Assembly (NCBI GenBank): GCA_002720855.1
Contig: PBIN01000003.1
Location: 62,001 to 126,000 of the forward strand
Source: Rhodospirillaceae bacterium
Lineage (GTDB): Bacteria; Pseudomonadota; Alphaproteobacteria; MPNO01; UBA2964
Length of the DNA: 64,000 nucleotides
Direction of reading: 5' to 3'
In this document: positions 7,820 to 16,860 of the stretch, piece by piece
How positions within the stretch are numbered: position 1 is the first letter of the stretch
How the letters are laid out: each line of letters begins with the position of its first letter
The notes under the pieces: generated by a model
What the model saw: only the letters and a program-made list of their open reading frames with translations
Databases searched by the model: none
What the model was told of the DNA's origin: nothing
Position numbers and translations under genes: made by a program

Positions 7820-9412
7820 ATGACGACGTTGCCCGATCCCGTCGCCCGCCGGCGCACTTTCGCGATCATTTCGCATCCCGACGCCGGTAAAACGACACTC
7901 ACTGAAAAACTGCTGTTGTTTGGCGGTGCGATCCAGCTTGCCGGCGCGGTAAAATCGCGCGGCGAACAGCGCCGGGCCCATTCGGACTGGATGAAGGTCG
8001 AACGTGAGCGCGGTATTTCTGTCACCGCCTCTGTTATGACTTTCGAATTTGCAGAAAAGACGTTCAATCTCCTTGATACGCCCGGCCATGAGGATTTCTC
8101 CGAAGACACCTACCGTGTATTAACCGCCGTGGACTCGGCGGTGATGGTCATCGACGCCGCACGCGGTATTCAGGCCCAAACACGGAAGCTGTTCGAAGTT
8201 TGCCGTCTCCGCGACATGCCTATTACAACCTTTATCAACAAAATGGATCGCGAAGCGCAGGACCCGTTCGACCTTCTCGATGAGATCGAACAAACCCTTC
8301 AGATCGAGGTTACACCGGCAACCTGGCCTATCGGGATGGGATCGCGGTTTCTCGGTTGTTATGACCTCCTCAATGACCAGCTTGTATTGATGGACAAAGC
8401 CGGCCGGGGCGAGAAACCTCATCAGACAGAAACCTGCAAAGGGCTGGATGACCCAAAACTCGACGAACTCCTGCCAGCCGACGCTGTCGCTGAACTTCGT
8501 GAGCAAGTGGAAATGGTCCGCGGCCTTTGTCCCGAATTCAATTTAGATGCATATCTCGAAGGCAATATGACGCCGGTGTTTTTTGGCAGCGCCATTAATT
8601 CGTTTGGCGTAGGGGAATTACTCAGCGGATTGGTTGCAAATGCGCCGTCGCCAAGATCACAACCAACTGTCGAACGGGAAATCACGCCGGATGAAAACAA
8701 GGTCGCGGGATTTATCTTCAAGATTCAGGCCAATATGGATCCGAAACATCGCGACCGGATCGCCTTTTTACGATTGTGTTCGGGACATTTCAAACGCGGC
8801 ATGAAGCTGCGTCATGTCCGCACCGACAAGCAATTGGCGCTTCATAATCCTGTCCTGTTTTTGGCCCGAGACCGGGAACTGGCGGAAGAAGCATGGGCTG
8901 GAGACATTATAGGCATCCCCAACCACGGCAATTTGCATATAGGCGATGCTTTGACAGAGGGCGAAACACTGCGCTTCAAGGGTATCCCAAGTTTTGCCCC
9001 CGAACATTTGCAGGCTGCGCGTCCGGCCGACCCGATGAAAGCCAAACACCTGGGGCGCGCTTTACAGCAGCTGGCCGAAGAAGGTGCCGCTGCTGTCTTC
9101 AAGCCACGCGTTGGATCAGACTGGATCGTCGGTGTTGTGGGTGTTCTGCAGTTTGAGGTTTTGGCCGACCGTATCCGGACCGAATATGACATTCCTGTTC
9201 AGTTCGAACCAACCAGCCTCATCACCGCGCGCTGGGTTGATACCAGCGACGACATCTTGTTGAAGAAATTCATCCGCGCAAATGAAGCAGCCCTTGCCGA
9301 CGATCATAAGGGCGACCCTGTCTTTCTTGCCCGAAATGCATGGCACCTCGATCGTGCCGGTGAAGATTGGCCGGATATCAACTTCCTGGCTACCAAAGAA
9401 CAGGTGGCATAG
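7820..9412 (+). CDS. prfC: Peptide chain release factor 3
   Basis: Translational GTPase that recycles RF1/RF2 from ribosomes after termination. The length of 530 residues matches the family (~529). The P-loop SHPDAGKTT (18-26), switch II DTPGHEDF (86-93) and NKMD (140-143) are intact. The early insert around RGEQRRAHSDWMKVERERGIS is typical of RF3. The ATG has only a weak GAAG upstream. Followed after four bases by typA, so the two translational GTPases are probably co-transcribed. Confidence 0.97.
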   Translation: MTTLPDPVARRRTFAIISHPDAGKTTLTEKLLLFGGAIQLAGAVKSRGEQRRAHSDWMKVERERGISVTASVMTFEFAEKTFNLLDTPGHEDFSEDTYRVLTAVDSAVMVIDAARGIQAQTRKLFEVCRLRDMPITTFINKMDREAQDPFDLLDEIEQTLQIEVTPATWPIGMGSRFLGCYDLLNDQLVLMDKAGRGEKPHQTETCKGLDDPKLDELLPADAVAELREQVEMVRGLCPEFNLDAYLEGNMTPVFFGSAINSFGVGELLSGLVANAPSPRSQPTVEREITPDENKVAGFIFKIQANMDPKHRDRIAFLRLCSGHFKRGMKLRHVRTDKQLALHNPVLFLARDRELAEEAWAGDIIGIPNHGNLHIGDALTEGETLRFKGIPSFAPEHLQAARPADPMKAKHLGRALQQLAEEGAAAVFKPRVGSDWIVGVVGVLQFEVLADRIRTEYDIPVQFEPTSLITARWVDTSDDILLKKFIRANEAALADDHKGDPVFLARNAWHLDRAGEDWPDINFLATKEQVA

Positions 9413-9416
9413 GAAA

Positions 9417-11258
9417 ATGTCCTCTGAAGTTGAGAACATGCGAAACATCGCTATCGTCGCGCACGTCGATCATGGCAAGACCACAATGGTTGATTGCATG
9501 CTGCGGCAATCGGGCGTATTTCGCGATAATCAACAGATACAGGAACAGGCGCTGGATACCGGTGATCTGGAGCGTGAGCGCGGCATAACCATTCTTGCCA
9601 AATGTACGTCTGTGGAATGGCAGCAACAAAGAATAAACATCGTCGACACCCCGGGTCATGCGGACTTCGGTGGCGAGGTCGAGCGTGTACTTTCGATGGT
9701 GGATGGGTGTCTTCTGCTGGTCGATGCTGCTGAAGGCCCGATGCCGCAGACGAAATTTGTTCTTTCAAAGGTTTTAGCTCAGGGCCTACGCCCCATCGTG
9801 ATTATCAATAAAGTTGATCGGTCCGATGCGCGCGCTAATGAAGTGCTCGATGAGATCTTTGATCTTTTTGCGGCACTGGATGCAAACGAAGATCAACTCG
9901 ATTTCCCCGTACTATATGGCTCGTCGAAGGAAGGCTGGCTGGCAAAAGACCCCGACGGCCCCAAGGAATCTCTTGAGCCGCTATTTAATCTCATTTTGTC
10001 TCACGTCGCCCCGCCATCGGTCGATCCGGATGGCCCATTTCGTATGTTGGTCACGACACTCGAAGCGAACCCTTACTTGGGGCCTATTTTATCAGGCCGG
10101 ATTTTGTCCGGTTCAATTACAGCGAATGGCAACGCGAAGGCTATTTCGCAAACCGGCGAATTGATTGAACAGACGCGGGTTACCAAGATACTCGCCTATA
10201 GGGGCCTGGAACGCGTGCCACTGGAACGCGCGGACGCCGGCGATATTGTAGCACTTGCCGGATTTCAAAAGGCAACAGTTGCAGACACGATTTGCGATGC
10301 CGTTGTTACCGAGGGCCTTGAAGCAAAACCCATCGACCCACCTACGCTTGCGGTGACGTTTTCCGTGAATGACTCGCCCTATGCGGGACAGGAAGGCGAC
10401 AAGGTCACCTCGCGAATGATCCGTGACCGTCTTATGCGTGAAGCAGAAGGCAATGTCGCCATTCAGGTGTCTGATGCAGGCGACGGAAATGGGTATGAAG
10501 TTGCCGGCCGGGGTGAGCTGCAGCTGGGTGTCCTAATTGAGACCATGCGCCGCGAAGGGTATGAGATGTCAATTAGTCGTCCGCGTGTTGTTTATCGCAC
10601 CGACCCAGACACGGGTGGACGGGTGGAGCCTATTGAAGAAGTCGTTATCGATGTAGATGAAGCCTATTCGGGTGTGGTGGTCGAGAAATTGTCGGCGCGC
10701 CGCAGCGAGCTGATTGAAATGCGGCCATCTGGTGGTGGAAAGCAACGTCTCATGTTTCATGCGCCGTCGCGCGCGTTGATTGGTTATCACGGAGAATTCC
10801 TGACCGATACGCGTGGCACAGGCGTTATGCACCGCGTATTTCACAGCTATGAGGCAGATCGAGGGTCAATTGAAGGCCGCCATCAGGGCGTCATCATCTC
10901 AACGTCACAGGGAAATGCTGTCGCCTATGCGCTCTGGAATCTTGAAGAGCGTGGACCGCTTTTTGTTGAGCCCGGTGAAAAGGTCTATTGCGGCATGTTG
11001 ATCGGTGAGCACAACAAGGGACAGGACATAGACGCCAACCCTTTGAAGACAAAACAGCTCACGAATGTTCGAGCATCTGGCTCCGACGATGCAATTCTCC
11101 TGACGCCGCCAATTAAACTCACACTCGAGCGGGCGATTGCCTACATCGCCGATGACGAGCTGGTCGAGGTTACACCGCAATCAATCAGACTTCGCAAACG
11201 CTATTTGGACCCCAATGATCGTAAACGCGAGGCGCGCAAAGCCGCCGCGCTCGCCTAA
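9417..11258 (+). CDS. typA: Translational GTPase TypA/BipA
   Basis: 613-residue ribosome-associated GTPase of the BipA/TypA family, linked to stress and ribosome assembly. It has AHVDHGKTT (15-23), DTPGHADF (77-84) and NKVD, and the C-terminal TypA domain ([16 protein letters not shown], then [20 protein letters not shown]). The frame is open upstream into prfC, but homology begins at the chosen ATG 9417 ([20 protein letters not shown]), four bases after the prfC stop. An internal ATG at 9438 is a possible alternative. Confidence 0.97.
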   Translation: MSSEVENMRNIAIVAHVDHGKTTMVDCMLRQSGVFRDNQQIQEQALDTGDLERERGITILAKCTSVEWQQQRINIVDTPGHADFGGEVERVLSMVDGCLLLVDAAEGPMPQTKFVLSKVLAQGLRPIVIINKVDRSDARANEVLDEIFDLFAALDANEDQLDFPVLYGSSKEGWLAKDPDGPKESLEPLFNLILSHVAPPSVDPDGPFRMLVTTLEANPYLGPILSGRILSGSITANGNAKAISQTGELIEQTRVTKILAYRGLERVPLERADAGDIVALAGFQKATVADTICDAVVTEGLEAKPIDPPTLAVTFSVNDSPYAGQEGDKVTSRMIRDRLMREAEGNVAIQVSDAGDGNGYEVAGRGELQLGVLIETMRREGYEMSISRPRVVYRTDPDTGGRVEPIEEVVIDVDEAYSGVVVEKLSARRSELIEMRPSGGGKQRLMFHAPSRALIGYHGEFLTDTRGTGVMHRVFHSYEADRGSIEGRHQGVIISTSQGNAVAYALWNLEERGPLFVEPGEKVYCGMLIGEHNKGQDIDANPLKTKQLTNVRASGSDDAILLTPPIKLTLERAIAYIADDELVEVTPQSIRLRKRYLDPNDRKREARKAAALA

Positions 11259-11336
11259 TTTTCTTGCCATTCCCCCGGCAAATCACGATATGACATCGAA
11301 GAACCTGCTTTCGCTCTTCACCATGGAGGTAAAACC

Positions 11337-11732
11337 ATGACGGCAATGGCCTATCCTGCACTCGCCACGTTGCTGGCGGTCTTTCTATATTCGGTCCTCA
11401 TGATGAACGCCGGCAGATGCCGTGGCAAATATGGCATTGCGGCACCGGCGGTTACCGGGCATGAGGGTTATGAACGGGCGTATCGAACCCAGATGAATAC
11501 GCTCGAACACATGATGGTCTTCCTGCCGGCGCTATGGTTATTCGCCTATACAGTCGATGCGACCTGGGCGTTCGGCCTTGGGCTTCTTTGGATTGCCGGA
11601 CGAATTGCCTACGCTATCGCCTATCTAAAAAACCCGAAGAAACGCGGTCCGGGGCTCATTGTAGCGTTCATCACGCAAGCAATTCTCTTGCTGGGCGCGC
11701 TCTATGGCGTTGCATTGCTGTTTGTGAAATAG
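11337..11732 (+). CDS. MAPEG family membrane protein
   Basis: A 131-residue protein with four hydrophobic segments, matching the MAPEG family (membrane proteins in eicosanoid and glutathione metabolism). The signature RTQMNTLEH (about 50-58, RxxxNxxE) is present after the first helix. GGAGG lies eight bases before the ATG. Bacterial members are mostly uncharacterised, and glutathione transferase activity is possible. It follows typA by 78 bases and converges on the DksA-like gene. Confidence 0.85.
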   Translation: MTAMAYPALATLLAVFLYSVLMMNAGRCRGKYGIAAPAVTGHEGYERAYRTQMNTLEHMMVFLPALWLFAYTVDATWAFGLGLLWIAGRIAYAIAYLKNPKKRGPGLIVAFITQAILLLGALYGVALLFVK

Positions 11733-11739
11733 GCGGCAC

Positions 11740-12093
11740 CTAGGTCGCCTTCTGGGCACAATTAATACAAAGCGGCGTTGCCGGATCATTTTTCAACCTC
11801 TTGGCGGCAATTGGTTCATCGCATGCCGTGCAGTAACCGTAATCGTCGGAATCGATGCGATCTAGAGCAGCCGCAATTCGTTGGAGCTCCTTATCCCGCC
11901 GCCGACCTGTTTCGTCTTCCATCGCCTGTTGTTGCATTGCATCCATGCGAGAAAGTCGGCCAACACGTTGCTGATCGAGATCAGTGTCGGTCTTGGTCTC
12001 TTCACCCGACTCGATAATGGATAAAAGTTCCTTTCGCCGGGCAACCAGCACCTTTTTCATTTTCTTGATATCTATAGCGGGGTTCTTGCTCAC
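11740..12093 (-). CDS. DksA/TraR family C4 zinc finger protein
   Basis: 117 residues, N-terminal coiled-coil region followed by a zinc finger CTAC-x17-CINC (C4 type) at the C terminus, as in DksA/TraR proteins that bind the RNA polymerase secondary channel. Shorter than E. coli DksA (151). Start is GTG at 12093 after GAGGAG; a nearby ATG at 12097 is out of frame. It is one of only two regulators in the window and is divergent from the TAXI gene across 204 bases holding a perfect palindrome. Confidence 0.85.
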   Translation of the reverse strand: MSKNPAIDIKKMKKVLVARRKELLSIIESGEETKTDTDLDQQRVGRLSRMDAMQQQAMEDETGRRRDKELQRIAAALDRIDSDDYGYCTACDEPIAAKRLKNDPATPLCINCAQKAT

Positions 12094-12140
12094 CCATCTA
12101 TCTCCTCAAGTCAAAATGACCGCTCAATTCTAACTCTTTC

Positions 12141-12155
12141 CCCAATAATATTGGG
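12141..12155. promoter_or_regulatory. Perfect palindrome in divergent promoter region
   Basis: CCCAATA-A-TATTGGG is a 15-base perfect inverted repeat centred at 12148, in the 204-base gap between the divergent dksA-like gene and the TAXI-family gene. It has the size and symmetry of an operator for a dimeric regulator. No second copy was noticed in the window. Confidence 0.4.
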
Positions 12156-12297
12156 AGAATTTATTTTCGTTGTTTTACGATCGGTAAATGGCGCGTGTGA
12201 GGGCGTTTCATAAGAATCGGTACAATCATTATAGCCATCGGGCGTTTGGCCTTTTCAAATTGCTGACAGATGACATGATCAAGATCGGTTGGGGAAA

Positions 12298-13284
12298 ATG
12301 AAAGCACGCCAGCTCCTGATTTTAGGCTCTGCTTTAGCGTTTATTCACTCAAATGCTGCTCTCGCATTCGACAAGTTCGTCGCCCTCGGTACCGCTTCGA
12401 AACGGGGCACGTATTACCCGGTTGGAAAGTCAATTTGCAAGTTCATAAATGCTGGTCGGCTTGACCATTTGGTCCGGTGTATCGCCTACAACACCGGTGG
12501 ATCGGTGTACAATATCCAGGCACTTGTGTCCGGCGAGTTGGATTTGGCGATTACCCGCGCCGACCTGGCCTATAGAGCCTATAAGGGAACCGGACAATTT
12601 TCCGAGGTCGGTGGCAACAAAGACCTACGCACAGTCACTAATTTATACGACACGCCGGTCGTCGTCACAGTACGCAAGGGCGACGGCATCAAATCTTTCG
12701 AAGATTTCAAAGGACGCCGGATCAATATCGGCAATCAAGGGTCGGGCAAGCGCACAATTTCGGACGAAATATTCAAGATTATGGGTTGGAAACAGAAGAT
12801 GTTTTCCAAGGTTACGGAACTTGGAACAACAGCGATGGCGAAGGCGTTTTGTAACAAAGAAATCGACGTAATGATGGAAGCAATTGGCCTTCCGGCGAAA
12901 CTGTATGATCAGGTCACCTATGAGTGCGATGGCGTATTTATGGCGTTGCCGCCAAAAGTTATTAGTGCCTATGAAAAGAAAGGGCGCTTTTTTTACAAGT
13001 ACACGCTTCCCAAAAAACTGAATCCCAACGCGAAGGGGGATATTCAGACGATTGGCACAAAAATCGTGTTGATGACCTTGAAACGGGTTCATCCAAAGAC
13101 AATTGGTATTGTCGCAAAATCGGTGTTTTCCGATCTAAAGAGCTTTCAGAGATCCCAGTCGGCGCTCGGTTTTTCGTCTACAAAAACTATGCTTCGCGAA
13201 GGAATTCATGTCCCGATCCATTCGGGAGCAAAGCAATATTATGTGCAGAACAACTTGTTGGCAGGCAAGCGGCCGCCAAGATGA
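12298..13284 (+). CDS. TAXI family TRAP transporter solute-binding protein
   Basis: A 328-residue exported protein. Residues 1-23 form a signal peptide ending in an AxA-like ALA, then the TAXI-type opening FVALGTASKRGTYYPVG, NTGGSVYNI and LDLAITRADLAY. These proteins bind small organic acids or amino acids for TRAP transporters. No DctQ/DctM membrane subunits are nearby. The ATG at 12298 follows GGGGAAA; an upstream in-frame TTG at 12289 would add three residues and is less likely. The secretin-type gene starts four bases after its stop, suggesting an operon and possibly a role other than transport. Confidence 0.85.
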   Translation: MKARQLLILGSALAFIHSNAALAFDKFVALGTASKRGTYYPVGKSICKFINAGRLDHLVRCIAYNTGGSVYNIQALVSGELDLAITRADLAYRAYKGTGQFSEVGGNKDLRTVTNLYDTPVVVTVRKGDGIKSFEDFKGRRINIGNQGSGKRTISDEIFKIMGWKQKMFSKVTELGTTAMAKAFCNKEIDVMMEAIGLPAKLYDQVTYECDGVFMALPPKVISAYEKKGRFFYKYTLPKKLNPNAKGDIQTIGTKIVLMTLKRVHPKTIGIVAKSVFSDLKSFQRSQSALGFSSTKTMLREGIHVPIHSGAKQYYVQNNLLAGKRPPR

Positions 13285-13287
13285 TCA

Positions 13288-14097
13288 ATGGGCATTGGCA
13301 TGAGAAACAGTAATTTTCCCGGGTCGCAGCAATGGAAATCCAGATCGGCAAAAATAATTGCAAGATCACTCCTGGCCGTTTCATTGGGCGGCATATCGGG
13401 CTGCGTCACATTGGACCAACTCATCAAAGATTTTGACGGCACCGAGGTTAACAAGAAGCAACAGGCTTTGCCGGCGCCTGAAACCGAAGTACAGGCGATC
13501 TCGAAAAAAGGGGTGGAAGCCTTACGTAAAAACGAGCTGAAAAAGGCCTCGAAGCTGTTCAATCGGGCACTAAAGATCGATATCCAAAACTCCTATCTGC
13601 AATTGTTAAACGGCATGGCATATCACATGCAGGCCGTCAGATCGGATACGACGCTCTTCTCTCTTGCACAGCAAGGATACAATCTCGCTATCAAGTTCGA
13701 TCCATCGAACTGGATCGCGCGTTATCAGTTGGGCCTTCTTCACCGTGACCAACGGAAATTTGGTTTAGCTAAAGAAGCATTTGCTGATGCCCTTTTCTAC
13801 AAAGACGATGATCCCGACATCCTCTTTAATCTCGCCGTTTCCTCATATTATTCGAGAGACCCTGAAACAGCGGCCGGCGCTTTAAAAAGGCTACGTGAAC
13901 TGGAACCTAACTCGGCAATCTCGCCTGATACATCTGACGCGCAGATTAACAGACTGGCACAGGGTTCATACCAGAGTTCAAAAAGCAAGTTTTCGCAAAC
14001 CGGTGGCGGAAGCACCCCGGAATATCCCGTTACAATTAGCACAGTCGCCGTTTGGCGATTCCAGTTCCGGCTCCAGCCCGTTTGGGTCCTCGTCTGA
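13288..14097 (+). CDS. TPR-repeat lipoprotein, N-terminal half of a frameshifted TPR-secretin
   Basis: 269 residues in frame 1. After a positively charged start comes a hydrophobic stretch and the lipobox ISGC (Cys near 39), so it is probably an outer-membrane lipoprotein. Residues ~70-205 form tetratricopeptide-like helices (KKASKLFNRALKID, YNLAIKFDPSNW, AKEAFADALFYKDDDP). The last ~20 residues (after TPEYP) look like out-of-frame tail. The downstream frame, open from 13895, continues with a Ser-rich linker and secretin domain that lacks its own export signal. I infer one original TPR-secretin protein broken by a one-base shift near 14026-14031. Confidence 0.75.
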   Translation: MGIGMRNSNFPGSQQWKSRSAKIIARSLLAVSLGGISGCVTLDQLIKDFDGTEVNKKQQALPAPETEVQAISKKGVEALRKNELKKASKLFNRALKIDIQNSYLQLLNGMAYHMQAVRSDTTLFSLAQQGYNLAIKFDPSNWIARYQLGLLHRDQRKFGLAKEAFADALFYKDDDPDILFNLAVSSYYSRDPETAAGALKRLRELEPNSAISPDTSDAQINRLAQGSYQSSKSKFSQTGGGSTPEYPVTISTVAVWRFQFRLQPVWVLV

Positions 14098-15127
14098 GTC
14101 AAGCTCGTCATCATCCGACAGTAGCCAAGCATCTGACCAAACGAGCGAATCCGAATCCCCAAGCGAGAAAATGGTCGTTGTCGATGTCGTAATCATCAGT
14201 TCACGGGAAGATATTTCGACCTCAAAGGGCATAAACCTTTTGAACGGTCTCACGATTCAATTCAGTGGTAGCAGAAGTGTTGTGAATACCGGCAATCAGT
14301 TTAACGCCGGCACCGACACAATTGTAACAACACTAACCAAAACGATTACTCTACCGTCCATTACGAATTCATTGAACATCATGAATTCGGGTGCCACCCG
14401 AAACGAAATTTTGGCGCGTCCAAGTCTTGTCGCAATATCGGGGCAAAAATCTGAGTTCTTTTCTGGCGAAAATATTAAGGCAGCGACCGTTTCGACGACC
14501 GCACAACAAGGCTCCACGGAAGTGGATACAGATATCGGCGTGAAACTAGGCGTTACCCCGTCATTTGTTGCGGATGGTCGCGTGAAGTTGCAGGTAGAAG
14601 TCCAAAGGACGTTTTTGACGAGCACAAGCTCAAATGTAACTTATACGAACCAGATCCGCACTACCAAAGAATCCGTCAACGCCAATGTCTTAATGAACCA
14701 TGGCGAAACTTTGATTCTGAGTGGCCTGAGCGAAAAGGAAACAGAGAATGTTCGAAGTGGTGTTCCTGGAATTCAGGATGTGCCAGGGCTTCAATATCTT
14801 TTCTCAAATGAAACGACGAGAGATTTCAATAAATCCGTCCTTATTTTGCTCACGCCCCGTATTCCCGAATACACTTTCCGACCGCGCGAAATCAGGGAGA
14901 AAGAAGAAGCAAAATCGACTGATGGCGGGAGAGTTTTGAATGAACTCAAAGCCCGTTATTCAGACTGGTTCCGGCCCTATCCAAACTGGGCATCTGTATT
15001 CCATCACCTCCAGGAAAATAGCCTGTATCGCCAGTTCCGTACTGGTGATGTCGCTTTGGAGCGTTGGGATACTCAGATTACCCATGAAGGTCGTCTGAAA
15101 AAAGCGCTCGAGTTCCTGCTTTATTAA
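13895..15127 (+). CDS. Secretin domain protein (GspD/CpaC-like), C-terminal half of frameshifted gene
   Basis: The frame encodes a Ser/Gly-rich linker (about 14050-14160) and then a type II/III secretion secretin domain, with blocks NEILARPSLVAISGQ, GVKLGVTPSF, MNHGETLILSGLSE and VPGIQDVPGLQYLFSNE, and closing VLILLTPRIPEY. Secretins form gated outer-membrane channels. The first residues of the open frame (before ~14030) are probably not translated in this frame; no credible start or signal peptide precedes the secretin. It overlaps the TPR lipoprotein frame by 203 bases. No other pilus or secretion genes are nearby, so it is an orphan secretin. Confidence 0.8.
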   Translation: MNWNLTRQSRLIHLTRRLTDWHRVHTRVQKASFRKPVAEAPRNIPLQLAQSPFGDSSSGSSPFGSSSESSSSSSDSSQASDQTSESESPSEKMVVVDVVIISSREDISTSKGINLLNGLTIQFSGSRSVVNTGNQFNAGTDTIVTTLTKTITLPSITNSLNIMNSGATRNEILARPSLVAISGQKSEFFSGENIKAATVSTTAQQGSTEVDTDIGVKLGVTPSFVADGRVKLQVEVQRTFLTSTSSNVTYTNQIRTTKESVNANVLMNHGETLILSGLSEKETENVRSGVPGIQDVPGLQYLFSNETTRDFNKSVLILLTPRIPEYTFRPREIREKEEAKSTDGGRVLNELKARYSDWFRPYPNWASVFHHLQENSLYRQFRTGDVALERWDTQITHEGRLKKALEFLLY

Positions 15128-15144
15128 CGATGAGGTCAACACCA

Positions 15145-16035
15145 ATGCGAAGTTTAGCTAATCAATTCGGGTGGTTGACCCTCTTTATAGGCGGAGTTCT
15201 GGCAATCAACCTGGGCGTTGCGAGCGCGCAAAATTTGGGCTCTGGCGTCAAAGAATCGGGACCGCAGACCTGTAGTTTGTGCGATCTTCGCTATCGTTCT
15301 TACCTGGGCGCCAAACTCGATGGTTCTGATTTCCATGGGTCTTATTTGTTCAACGCCAATTTCACGAGAAGCAGTCTTGTTTCGGTGAATTTTGAAAGCG
15401 CCTTTATGGTTCTCGCGGAATTTGAAAGAGCCGATCTCACCAACGCAAATCTCGCAAAAGCCAATTTGGGAAAGACTTCCATGTATGGGGCAACCCTTCG
15501 CGGTGCCCGTATGATATTTGTAGACCTCGAAGAAGCGTATTTGGAAGCTGCAGAATTGACCGGCGCGGACCTGACCGCTGCCAATATGCCGCAGGTTCGA
15601 ATGCCACGTGTTTTCGCGAGTGGTGCTTTGATGCGTAGCGCAAACCTAAAGGAATCAGATTTGAGTGAGGGAAACTTTCGGGGCGCGAATCTTGAAGGTG
15701 CCAATCTTGCTGGAGCGAATCTGGCGAATGCCGATTTTAGCATGGCCAATTTGCGGGATGCCAACCTCCGCGGTGCCAATTTGACGGGAGCAAATTTCAG
15801 CTATTCGACTTTGTTAAATGCAAATCTGACGGGTGCTGATGCATCCAAGGCAACACTTTATGGCACCAATATGAAAGGTGCCAAGTTCATAGACGCAAAT
15901 CTGAAAGGTGCTCATATCGCCAGTGTTATTAAGATTGGTACTGACTTCTGCAATGCTCAAATGCCAGACGGAAAAGTCGGTAAATGCACTGGAAAATCCG
16001 CTACAAGCAAATCAAAGAAGCCGCCCGCCAAATAG
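15145..16035 (+). CDS. Exported pentapeptide-repeat protein
   Basis: About 296 residues. Signal peptide ends at ASA (about 28), then a short Cys-containing segment (TCSLC) and some 40 tandem A(D/N)LxX pentapeptides (ANLAKANLGK, ANLEGANLAGANLAN) forming a right-handed quadrilateral beta helix. The C-terminal tail is Lys/Ser rich with two Cys. The chosen ATG 15145 has TGAGG eight bases upstream; ATG 15130 lacks a ribosome site. It lies 17 bases after the secretin frame and probably shares its operon. Function unknown; a periplasmic or surface structural role is an inference. Confidence 0.85.
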   Translation: MRSLANQFGWLTLFIGGVLAINLGVASAQNLGSGVKESGPQTCSLCDLRYRSYLGAKLDGSDFHGSYLFNANFTRSSLVSVNFESAFMVLAEFERADLTNANLAKANLGKTSMYGATLRGARMIFVDLEEAYLEAAELTGADLTAANMPQVRMPRVFASGALMRSANLKESDLSEGNFRGANLEGANLAGANLANADFSMANLRDANLRGANLTGANFSYSTLLNANLTGADASKATLYGTNMKGAKFIDANLKGAHIASVIKIGTDFCNAQMPDGKVGKCTGKSATSKSKKPPAK

Positions 16036-16152
16036 CATCGGCGTAACAATCAGCTAGACAACCATCTAACTGTTACGGATAAGTCTCTAGCGTCCGTTGC
16101 CGCCCTCCACCGGCTGTAATACAGTCTCCTAAACAAATAATTGGAGGGCAAA

Positions 16153-16860
16153 ATGGCATCTGATTTTGAAGATCATTGTTGGAAAGACGTTGTCTCGGAA
16201 AGTGCGCTGAACATTTACAGACACTACGAACGTAAAACCTATGTTGGCGAAAAACCCGCACTTCTGGCGATAGATCTCTACAAACTTGCCTACCAAGGCG
16301 GCCCCAAACCGGTGGAGGAGTTGGTCGATATTTATCCAAGTTCCTGCGGAGAAAATGCCTGGAACGCCATTCCGCCCACGGAGAGGTTGTTTAAAGCGGC
16401 ACGGGCAGTGGGAATTCCGATCATTTACTCAACGACCGAAACACGTGCTGAAGCCAATATCGCCCATGCCTATGCAACGAACCGCCAGAAAGTTCAGGTG
16501 GCGCCTGATGTCTGGGAAATCAAGGAGGAGTTTGCGCCGCAGGAAGGTGATCTGCTTGTTTACAAACAACGTGCGAGCGCCTTTGCGGGAACACCGCTCG
16601 TGTCTCAGTTAAACCGTTTGGGTGTCGATAGCCTTATCGTGTGTGGCGAGAGCACCAGTGGCTGTGTCCGCGCGAGTGTCGTCGACGGATATTCCAACGG
16701 AATACACGTAACCATCGCCGAAGAATGCGTCTATGACCGGCATATTCTTTCTCACAAGGTCAATCTGTTTGATCTCCACCATAAATATGCCGACGTCATG
16801 CATGTCGATGAAATCGTTGAACATTTATATGACACCGCCGGACTGAAAGAGGCGAGCTGA
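16153..16860 (+). CDS. Isochorismatase-like cysteine hydrolase
   Basis: 235-residue member of the isochorismatase-like hydrolases, which include N-carbamoylsarcosine amidase, maleamate amidohydrolase and nicotinamidase-like enzymes. The triad is visible as D41 (LLAIDLY), K138 (VYKQRASAF) and C171 (GESTSGCVRAS), and the cis-peptide region precedes the Cys as expected. GGAGGG stands just before ATG 16153. The stop overlaps the next start (TGATG), so it is coupled to the polysaccharide-deacetylase-fold gene, which suggests sequential hydrolysis of an amide or cyclic imide. Exact substrate unknown. Confidence 0.85.
   Translation: MASDFEDHCWKDVVSESALNIYRHYERKTYVGEKPALLAIDLYKLAYQGGPKPVEELVDIYPSSCGENAWNAIPPTERLFKAARAVGIPIIYSTTETRAEANIAHAYATNRQKVQVAPDVWEIKEEFAPQEGDLLVYKQRASAFAGTPLVSQLNRLGVDSLIVCGESTSGCVRASVVDGYSNGIHVTIAEECVYDRHILSHKVNLFDLHHKYADVMHVDEIVEHLYDTAGLKEAS

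Noticed and set aside
9282-9416. Upstream extension of the typA reading frame into prfC
   Set aside because: It overlaps the end of prfC in another frame, and TypA homology begins at [16 protein letters not shown] 9417 is adequate.
11730-11750. Possible terminator between MAPEG and DksA-like genes
   Set aside because: The GGCG/CGCC stem is only four bases around a self-complementary ACCTAGGT, and no T run follows.
14010-14060. Programmed frameshift signal in the TPR-secretin gene
   Set aside because: No slippery heptamer or obvious downstream pseudoknot was found; the shift needed is +1, so a base error or mutation is simpler.
15300-15950. Repetitive DNA resembling tandem repeats
   Set aside because: It is the codon-level echo of pentapeptide repeats, not a DNA repeat or CRISPR array.
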